The position numbers and the translations under genes are program-made. Shown here piece by piece: positions 7,878 through 13,088 of a stretch of 13,088 bases of DNA. The notes beneath the pieces were generated by a model. That model had not been told where the DNA came from and did no database searches. It was given only the letters and a program-made list of their open reading frames with translations. The stretch spans positions 1 to 13,088 of the forward strand of contig JAGSPR010000324.1 in NCBI GenBank assembly GCA_018262455.1, written 5' to 3'. Position 1 is the stretch's first letter. Each line of letters opens with the position of its first letter. This stretch comes from Deltaproteobacteria bacterium (GTDB lineage: Bacteria; Myxococcota; Polyangia; Haliangiales; Haliangiaceae).

Positions 7878-8327
7878 TCATCCCCTGGGTAGCGCAGCGA
7901 TCGCGGCGCGGAGGCTCGCCGGCGTGCGCAGGATCCGGGCGCGGTAGCGATCGGGGAACACGGGGCCGCGCCGTGCGGCGGCTGCGTTGAGGTAGCGGGC
8001 GGCGGAGATCTGGAAGCCCTGCATCCCGCGCGCGAGCGCCGTGTGATCGGCAGCCTCGACGATGAGCTCGAGGCGTCGAGTGACGACCCGCAGGTGAACG
8101 ATCGAGAAGTCGCCGCGCGCGCGCGCGGTGGCGGCGGCTCGGTCGATGGCGGTCCGCGCGAACCGGGACCTCAGGCTGCCGACCGCGGGCACCACGTGGG
8201 CGATCACGTGGACGCGATGGCGAGCGAGCAGCCGAGGCCGCGCCTTGTGCGGCTCGCTCGATCGCGAACCGCGTGGAGGTCGGCCGGCGCCGGCGCGCGC
8301 GCCGCCCCATGTTGATTCGCGTGGCAT
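7878..8327 (-). CDS. RAYT/IS200-like Y1 transposase relative without HUH histidines
   Basis: A 149-residue protein related to REP-associated tyrosine transposases. The N-terminal [11 protein letters not shown] and [10 protein letters not shown], the strand [16 protein letters not shown] (40-55), the helix [18 protein letters not shown] (97-114) and [10 protein letters not shown] (124-133, with the tyrosine-region Tyr128) all follow the family. The metal-binding HUH motif, usually NHxHLLVEA, reads [10 protein letters not shown] here (83-92), so both histidines are replaced (Arg and Glu). The family's C-terminal helix (AYVLNN..) is also missing; the protein ends AAIAALPRG. It is unlikely to cut DNA in the normal way. 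Either it is a decaying transposase or a subfamily repurposed for DNA binding; the open, undamaged frame leaves both possible. ATG 8327 has no clear ribosome site. Neighbouring palindrome 7637-7802 may be its cognate repeat. Confidence 0.75.
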   Translation of the reverse strand: MPRESTWGGARAGAGRPPRGSRSSEPHKARPRLLARHRVHVIAHVVPAVGSLRSRFARTAIDRAAATARARGDFSIVHLRVVTRRLELIVEAADHTALARGMQGFQISAARYLNAAAARRGPVFPDRYRARILRTPASLRAAIAALPRG

Positions 8328-8400
8328 GTGATGTCGGTAAAGATCGTACCAAATTTGATAACGCCGAGATCTCTTCTTAGTGCAAAAGAACCAGTTGTGC

Positions 8401-8430
8401 TTGCCACATTGATCACCATGCGCTTACGGT
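8401..8430 (+). promoter_or_regulatory. Candidate promoter of the sigma-region-4 protein gene
   Basis: TTGCCA (8401-8406, five of six to TTGACA) and TACGGT (8425-8430, a TANNNT box) with an 18-nt spacer, inside the AT-rich divergent gap 8328-8474. A start near 8437 would give a leader of about 38 nt. An upstream TTGATA at 8355 lacks a good -10 partner. Confidence 0.35.
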
Positions 8431-8462
8431 GGGTTCAGATGGGCGAACATCTGCATCGTCCA

Positions 8463-8469
8463 GAGGGGG
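8463..8469 (+). promoter_or_regulatory. Strong ribosome binding site deciding ATG 8475
   Basis: GAGGGGG, 5 nt before ATG 8475. The frame is open back to 8328, but this site and the promoter candidate lie inside that extension, so 8475 is the likely start. Confidence 0.6.
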
Positions 8470-8474
8470 CTTAC

Positions 8475-9047
8475 ATGGACATCGACAAGAGTGCTCGCGA
8501 CGGAGGCCACGGCGTGTCGAACATGGATGCACTGACGATCGAGCGCGCGGTCCGGGCCAGCAGCAGCAGCGGCGGGTCTCCTGACTTCGAGGAGGAAGCG
8601 CCGACGACCGAGCTCGTGCGCCCGCTACCGGAGACCAGTCGCAAGATCCGGCGCGGCAGGCGGACGCGGCCGCGAAGCAAGACGATCGCGATGCGCCGGG
8701 TGACGGTCGCCGAGCGCGAGATCTTCGCGCTGATGTATCCGCCCGAGGACGTGGCCCGCCCTCAGACCCGCGCGGAATGCCGCGAGCATGCCGGGCCGTG
8801 CCCGTGGGTCGCGTGCAAGCACCACCTCTATCTCGACGTCAACCCGGTTACCGGATCGATCAAGATCAACTTCCCCGATCGCGAGCCGTGGGAGCTCGAA
8901 CACACCTGCGCGCTCGATGTCGCGGAATCGGCGGGAGGGCTGACCCTCGAGCAGGTCGGCGAGATCACGAACCTGACCCGCGAGCGGATCCGGCAGGTTG
9001 AAGCGCTCGGGCTCTCAAAGCTCGAGCACCACCGCCAGCTCCGCTGA
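8475..9047 (+). CDS. Four-cysteine protein with sigma-70 region 4 helix-turn-helix
   Basis: A 190-residue protein. Residues 1-75 are low-complexity, Ser/Glu then Arg-rich ([14 protein letters not shown]), and may contact DNA. Residues ~78-150 form a distinct module: [13 protein letters not shown], then C102-REHAGP-C109-PWVA-C114[19 protein letters not shown] and HTC145ALDVA. Residues 155-185, [22 protein letters not shown], are a textbook sigma-70 region 4 helix-turn-helix, which in sigma factors reads the -35 box. Region 2 is absent, so it is not a full sigma factor. I have seen this layout in Myxococcota proteins labelled only as sigma-factor-like HTH proteins. The four cysteines could bind zinc or an Fe-S cluster; that is inference. 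The gene converges with the Usp gene with only 2 nt between stops. Confidence 0.8.
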   Translation: MDIDKSARDGGHGVSNMDALTIERAVRASSSSGGSPDFEEEAPTTELVRPLPETSRKIRRGRRTRPRSKTIAMRRVTVAEREIFALMYPPEDVARPQTRAECREHAGPCPWVACKHHLYLDVNPVTGSIKINFPDREPWELEHTCALDVAESAGGLTLEQVGEITNLTRERIRQVEALGLSKLEHHRQLR

Positions 9048-9049
9048 GA

Positions 9050-10339
9050 TCACGCCGGGCGCAGGACGAGCACGGGCAGGCGAGTGGCCCGGAGCAGGCG
9101 GTCCGCGACCGAACCGACGAGCGCGCGCGAGATGCCGGAGCGGCCGTGCGAGCACAGGCAGATCACGTCGACGCCGAGCCGGGCGGCGGCCTGTGCGATC
9201 GCCTTGGCGGCGTCGTCCCCGCGGACGACGTGGGCGGTGACGCGCTCCTTGGCACCGATCGGGGTCAGCGCCTCGAGGGCACGCATGACCTCTCCGGGCT
9301 CGATCTCGTCGTCCTCCTTCACGACATGGACGAGGTGGACCTCGGAATCCGCCGAGCTGCCAGTCACGACCGAGAACGCGTAGGGCACAGCGCGGTTGGA
9401 GAACTGCGAAAGATCGGTGGCGACCAGGGCCGAGCGGAGCACCGGCACGCTGACGGTCGGCACCTGGGCCTCCGGCGGGACGCAGACGACCGACTGCGGC
9501 GCGTCATTGACGATGAGCGACGAGACCGAGCCCAGCTTGCCAAGCCCGGTCTTCTGGCCCGTGCCGACGACGATCACGTCGACCGCCTCTTCCTTGGCCA
9601 GCTCGACCATGTGATCTCCGATCCGGCCCAGCCCGCGGCGGGCCCGGCCGACGACCGAAGGCGTCGGGGTCGCCGAGTCGATGTCGAACCTGCGAAGCAG
9701 GTCGCGGGTCATGAGCCGCTCGATCTCGGGATCGCGGTCGACGACCGCGCCTGGATGGAGGCCGTAATGGAGGGCCGCGTCGTCGGGGTAGTAGATCGCG
9801 CCGAGCACGACCTCGACCGGGCCGATTGCCTGGAGTCCATGGGTCCACTGAATACCGAGATCGCAGACCGCGGAGTCATCGATGCCGACGAGCACGCGCA
9901 AGGACTTTTCGCGCCTGGCGAAGGCCAGCCAGGGCGCCGGATCGCGCACCGCGATCACCGGAACCCGGGTTCGCGCGATGATCTGGGAGGTGGTGGTGCC
10001 GAGCCGCAGGAGCGAGCTGCTGGTCGAGCGTGCGGCGACGACGATCAGGTTGCTGTTCTCGGTGTCGGCGAAGTTGACCAGGGTCTGGTCGGGCGGGCCA
10101 ACCATCAGCTCGGAGCGGATGGTGCAGCCGGCCGCATCGGGCCGCTCGAGGGCCGCTTGGGCCTGGGCCTCGAGCGCCTGGCGGGCGCTGCTGAGCGCCG
10201 ACTCGTTGGCACCGAGGCTCGGCTCGGCGACGTGAACGAGGATGACCTCGCGCTGACCTCGCAGCTTCGCGATCGCGAGGGCCACCTCGAGCGCTCCGCC
10301 GCTCGCGCTGGAGAGATCAGTTCCGCAGATGATCGACAT
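9050..10339 (-). CDS. Triple universal stress protein (UspA) domain protein
   Basis: A 429-residue cytosolic protein with three Usp domains in tandem: ~1-132 (SIICGTDLSSAS... VPVIAVRDP), ~147-288 (LRVLVGIDDSAV... SVVCVPP) and ~302-428 (RSALVATDLSQFSNRA... LPVLVLRP). Usp proteins bind nucleotides and help survival under starvation or stress. Domain 3 keeps the glycine-rich nucleotide loop HGRSGISRALVGSVA (398-412); domain 2 has VGTGQKTGLGKLGSV (258-272); in domain 1 the loop is altered to ARSTSSSLLRLGTTT, so it probably does not bind ATP in the same way. Usp proteins usually have one or two domains. ATG 10339 lies 12 nt after the PilZ stop, without a clear ribosome site, so translation may depend on the upstream gene. 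Confidence 0.9.
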   Translation of the reverse strand: MSIICGTDLSSASGGALEVALAIAKLRGQREVILVHVAEPSLGANESALSSARQALEAQAQAALERPDAAGCTIRSELMVGPPDQTLVNFADTENSNLIVVAARSTSSSLLRLGTTTSQIIARTRVPVIAVRDPAPWLAFARREKSLRVLVGIDDSAVCDLGIQWTHGLQAIGPVEVVLGAIYYPDDAALHYGLHPGAVVDRDPEIERLMTRDLLRRFDIDSATPTPSVVGRARRGLGRIGDHMVELAKEEAVDVIVVGTGQKTGLGKLGSVSSLIVNDAPQSVVCVPPEAQVPTVSVPVLRSALVATDLSQFSNRAVPYAFSVVTGSSADSEVHLVHVVKEDDEIEPGEVMRALEALTPIGAKERVTAHVVRGDDAAKAIAQAAARLGVDVICLCSHGRSGISRALVGSVADRLLRATRLPVLVLRPA

Positions 10340-10351
10340 GGCTACTGGGAC

Positions 10352-10768
10352 TCATGACAGGTACGCGAAGCGGCGGATCAGCTCGAGCAGCCGGCGGCGA
10401 AGGTCATCATCGATGCCGACGAACCGGATGCCCATGCCCGGATGCAGGTTATCCGGGGCGCCGGGCCGGAACGGATTGACCCAGATCACCTCGCCCTCGC
10501 ATTCGATCGCGCCGGTGTGCTCGGACTCGAAGCGCAAGTTCAGGTGCGTGCCCGCCTTCTCCGGCGTGGTGGTGCGAACGAAGATCCCGGTCGCGCTGAT
10601 ATCGGTGATGTACGCGAACAGGTAGTTCTCTTCGCTCGCGTAGTCGACCTCGAGATCGACGAGCACGCGGGGTGCTCGCCGCCGATCGGCGTCGCTGAGC
10701 GTGGAGACACTGGCGCGGCGATTGGTGATCGGCGCCCCTCCCACGGCTCCCTTGACCTTCGGACCCAT
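10352..10768 (-). CDS. PilZ-domain protein (myxobacterial type)
   Basis: A 138-residue protein that is mostly one PilZ domain. The c-di-GMP signature is present: RRAPR (30-34) for the RxxxR part and DISATG (56-61) for the D/NxSxxG part, followed by GIFVRTTTPEKAGTHLNLRF, EGEVIWVN and GMGIRFVGID. The pattern GMGIRF..I with the closing helix is typical of the PilZ-like proteins that are numerous in myxobacteria (TIGR02266 group). With both motif parts intact, c-di-GMP binding is plausible; targets cannot be read. First gene of an operon with the triple Usp protein, suggesting a link between second messenger and stress response. The ATG lies 8 nt after the -10 box of a good promoter and has no ribosome site. 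Confidence 0.88.
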   Translation of the reverse strand: MGPKVKGAVGGAPITNRRASVSTLSDADRRRAPRVLVDLEVDYASEENYLFAYITDISATGIFVRTTTPEKAGTHLNLRFESEHTGAIECEGEVIWVNPFRPGAPDNLHPGMGIRFVGIDDDLRRRLLELIRRFAYLS

Positions 10769-10776
10769 CGCTGATC

Positions 10777-10806
10777 GTCATAGCCCGGTCTCGAGACAGG
10801 CGTCAA
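10777..10806 (-). promoter_or_regulatory. Promoter of the PilZ-Usp operon
   Basis: TTGACG (10801-10806) and TATGAC (10777-10782) on the minus strand, spaced 18 nt: five of six and four of six to the sigma-70 consensus. Transcription should begin at or next to ATG 10768, so the mRNA is probably leaderless. This is the best promoter in the window. Confidence 0.55.
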
Positions 10807-10844
10807 TCACTGTCATGCGGCAGACCGCCCGCCGGGTACGGGGG

Positions 10845-10859
10845 GCCTCTTGCCGAGGC
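10845..10859 (-). terminator. Small hairpin after the glycosyltransferase gene
   Basis: GCCTC and GAGGC form a 5-bp stem with a 5-nt loop right at the stop codon. There is no U tract (a C run follows), so as an intrinsic terminator it is weak. Confidence 0.2.
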
Positions 10860-13088
10860 TATTCGAGCGTGATCGTGGAGATCTTCACCCGGTCGACGGT
10901 GTCGCGCATGTCGCTGGGAGCTGCGCTCACCGGCATGTTGCGGAAGTTCGGTGACGTGCCGGTGAAGAATCCGATCCAGACCTCGTAGCGGCCGGCCGGG
11001 AAGCTCCCTCCGCCCGTGCTCATCGTGTGGCGATCGATGATGTAGTCGCCGACCTTCCACGTCGACGTGGGGCAGCGATCCTTGATCGGCTTGTGATCGC
11101 CGTCGCGCAGGCGGAGCGGCCCGTCGACGTGCAACAGGATCGTCCAGGCTCCTCCGACGGTCGAGCACTTGTCGTCCTTGATGACCGCGCCGGGGGCAGC
11201 GGCATCGCGCTCGGGGCAGAGGATCTTGAAGTAGGTGACGACCTCGAACTTGTCACCGCGATCGATCTGCTTGGGGATGTCCCAGCCGAGCAGCTCGATC
11301 TTCTTGTCGAACACCACGCGGCCCTTGGGCCGGTAGGGAATCGACGGGGGCGGCGCATGGACGATCATCGTCGCGAGCGGGTTCTTGTCCTCGGTGCCAT
11401 CGAGCCGATTCGAGAGCAACAGGCTCCGCGTGTTGCGGTCGTCGACCACGTAGTAGGGCTTGTCCTCCATCTCGCGATGAATCGGGCAGAGCTCGGTCTG
11501 CGCCGCGAGCGCGAACACGGCATTGGGGCGCTTGAGCGCCGCGACGACCTGGTCGCGCGAGGTCACCGGCTCCGGCTTGGTGTCGGTGTAGAAGTGCGGC
11601 GCCTGGCCGAGGTCACCCATGATCACCAGCGGATCGTGGCGCGGCGGCACGGTGTTGCGATATGCGAGGGACGCGGGATCTCTGCTCGTATCCCGGAGCT
11701 CGTTGTAGGTCTCGAACAGCTCCTTCGACGACAGGTGGACGGCGAGCCCCGGTTGCCAGGCGAAGCTCCAGAACGTGGCGAGCACGATCGTGGCGGCGAG
11801 TGCGACGATCGTCGCGACGTCGGCGAGCTTGCGCATCGAGCGCTCGGTCGCATCCGTCCCCATGCGCCACAGGCTCATCGACAGCGCAAAGCCTGTGCCC
11901 GCGAGCATCCCAAGGAGGAGGACCCACAGCTTCGTGGGCAGGCCGAGCAGGTGTGCTTGCGTCGGATACGGGATGCTGTCGCTGACGAACAGCGACGTCA
12001 GCTTCTCGGCGAACGACTGCATGTCCTTGCCGAGATCGAGCACGGCGAGCCCGACGAACAACGCGATCAGGATCGCGCCGCTTGGCATCGCGTCGCGGTC
12101 TCCGGAGGCACGCCGCACGAGCAGGCTGTCGAGCCAGACGCCGATCGCGATCGCGAGGGCCGGGAAGCCCGCCCAGATCGTGAACCCGACCTTGCGCTGA
12201 AATGCTTCGGAGGCGAGCCACGCGGCGCCCGCCCACGCCAGGGTGACGGCGCCGATCATCCGGTGCCCGCGATCGCTTGCGCGGAGCAGCCCGAACATCG
12301 CGATCGGAGCGAGGATGCCCCAGGGGAACGTGCCGTACGCGATCTGCTCGAACGAGCTGTCGTAGATGAAGCGCAGGTCGTCCTCGGGACGCCAGATCGC
12401 GCCCAGCGCTGACGACCAGCAGCCATTGGGCACGACCGCCTGGCCGAACAGCTCGCGGGAGTGCGGAGGCAGGCGGGAGGAGAGCTCCTGGAGGTCGTAG
12501 AGCTGGTACGCGAGCACCGCGACGAGCGTTGCCGCGGCCAGGGCTGCGAGCAGGGCGGGGAGGTGCGACAGCGCCGGGCGCCGCTGCACCAGGTTGACGA
12601 ACAGCGGTACGCCGAGCGACCCCGCCGCCGCGAAGGCCCCGAGCGGGACGACCAGTCCGAGCAGCGCACCGCCTCCGCAGAACGCGAGGGCAAGCCCGGC
12701 GACCAGCGCGATCGCACACAGCGCGGCATCGATTGCCATCCACAGGGCGCCGCGCGCGAGCCGCGAGAACCCCACGAGTGCGAACACGATCAATGACGCT
12801 CCGCAGGCGGTGCCGATCTCCGAGGTGAGCATGCGGGACTGCAGCGTCAGCAGCGGCATCGCGAGCAACACCACCGTGGTCACGATGCCTGCGCGTGCGC
12901 CTCCGATCCGGATCGCGGTCCCGGCGGCGGCGAGCACGGTGACGAGCCCGAGCAGCGCGAGCGGCAACCGGCGGCCGGTGTCGTCATCGCCGAACGTGTC
13001 GCGGCCGAGCTGGATCGCGCGTGGGGTCAGCGTGCGCGCGGCAGCGTCCTTGGGCGGTGCGCGCAGGCACGCGTCGTCACCGGGCGGC
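10859..13088 (-). CDS. PMT/ArnT-like membrane glycosyltransferase, N-terminus outside window
   Basis: The frame runs off the right edge, giving about 743 codons here. The part nearest the edge, DDTGRRLPLALLGLVTVLAA then RAGIVTTVVLLAMPLLTLQSRMLT, matches the region after the first periplasmic loop in GT-C enzymes of the PMT/ArnT (GT39/GT83) type, which move a sugar from a polyprenyl-phosphate donor. The catalytic acidic residues of loop 1 lie upstream and are not visible. About ten hydrophobic segments follow, ending near 11765. Then comes a soluble part: ~11390-11640 (VIMGDLGQAPHFYTD...) and a beta-sandwich-like end, 10862-11313 (IELLGWDIPKQIDRGDKFEVVTYF, CPTSTWKVGDYIIDRH, FPAGRYEVWIGFF), of the kind found at the end of some bacterial GT-C proteins. 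Acceptor unknown. No internal ATG near the edge fits as a start. Confidence 0.83.
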   Translation of the reverse strand, partial: PPGDDACLRAPPKDAAARTLTPRAIQLGRDTFGDDDTGRRLPLALLGLVTVLAAAGTAIRIGGARAGIVTTVVLLAMPLLTLQSRMLTSEIGTACGASLIVFALVGFSRLARGALWMAIDAALCAIALVAGLALAFCGGGALLGLVVPLGAFAAAGSLGVPLFVNLVQRRPALSHLPALLAALAAATLVAVLAYQLYDLQELSSRLPPHSRELFGQAVVPNGCWSSALGAIWRPEDDLRFIYDSSFEQIAYGTFPWGILAPIAMFGLLRASDRGHRMIGAVTLAWAGAAWLASEAFQRKVGFTIWAGFPALAIAIGVWLDSLLVRRASGDRDAMPSGAILIALFVGLAVLDLGKDMQSFAEKLTSLFVSDSIPYPTQAHLLGLPTKLWVLLLGMLAGTGFALSMSLWRMGTDATERSMRKLADVATIVALAATIVLATFWSFAWQPGLAVHLSSKELFETYNELRDTSRDPASLAYRNTVPPRHDPLVIMGDLGQAPHFYTDTKPEPVTSRDQVVAALKRPNAVFALAAQTELCPIHREMEDKPYYVVDDRNTRSLLLSNRLDGTEDKNPLATMIVHAPPPSIPYRPKGRVVFDKKIELLGWDIPKQIDRGDKFEVVTYFKILCPERDAAAPGAVIKDDKCSTVGGAWTILLHVDGPLRLRDGDHKPIKDRCPTSTWKVGDYIIDRHTMSTGGGSFPAGRYEVWIGFFTGTSPNFRNMPVSAAPSDMRDTVDRVKISTITLE

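Noticed and set aside
9146..10357. 403-codon plus-strand frame opposite the Usp gene
   Set aside because: Antisense of a clear triple Usp protein; composition is low-complexity with no recognisable domain.
11027..12412. 461-codon plus-strand frame opposite the glycosyltransferase
   Set aside because: Charged, repetitive antisense translation; the minus strand gives membrane helices and a coherent C-terminal domain.

Overview
This 13 kb window looks like chromosomal DNA of a large-genome, very GC-rich member of the Myxococcota (delta-proteobacterial type, perhaps close to Haliangium/Kofleriaceae). The signs are strongly GC-biased third codon positions, tandem PEGA-domain envelope proteins, a PilZ protein of the myxobacterial kind, an enhancer-binding sigma-54 activator with a PocR-like sensor, and an ArsA-like ATPase with an Arg in the P-loop. 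The organism assignment is inference; there is no rRNA gene to confirm it. No tRNA, rRNA, CRISPR array or prophage was seen.

Layout. (1) 1-958: the 3' end of an RlmN-type radical SAM methyltransferase converges on a glutathione S-transferase gene. (2) 1030-4211: an envelope block made of a coiled-coil lipoprotein, two overlapping minus-strand paralogs (signal peptide, TolB/CsgG-like N-domain, PEGA domain, C-terminal membrane helix) and a small lipoprotein. (3) 4208-5920: a rearranged stretch. An ArsA-like ATPase has lost its C-terminal part at a junction with an oppositely oriented short gene, and the metallo-beta-lactamase-fold gene that follows lacks the block carrying the HxHxDH metal motif. 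(4) 5946-7597: a sigma-54 activator overlapping a yacG-like zinc protein gene. (5) 7598-8327: a 166-bp imperfect palindrome built partly from hexamer repeats and ending in a GATGGGGTCAGAC motif, next to a gene related to REP-associated (IS200-like, Y1) transposases whose HUH histidines are missing. (6) 8475-10768: a four-cysteine protein ending in a sigma-70 region 4 helix-turn-helix, convergent with a PilZ plus triple-UspA operon. (7) 10859 to the right edge: a large membrane glycosyltransferase of the PMT/ArnT type with a soluble C-terminal domain, 5' end outside the window.

How the parts fit. The genes do not form one pathway. Two themes recur: cell-envelope proteins (two lipoproteins, two PEGA proteins, the glycosyltransferase) and signalling or stress proteins (sigma-54 activator, PilZ, Usp, sigma-like regulator). 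The least ordinary parts are the palindrome with its catalytically altered RAYT-like neighbour, the damaged ArsA/MBL stretch, and a repeated TANNNT or near-TANNNT box 6-8 nt before several start codons, which suggests leaderless transcripts.
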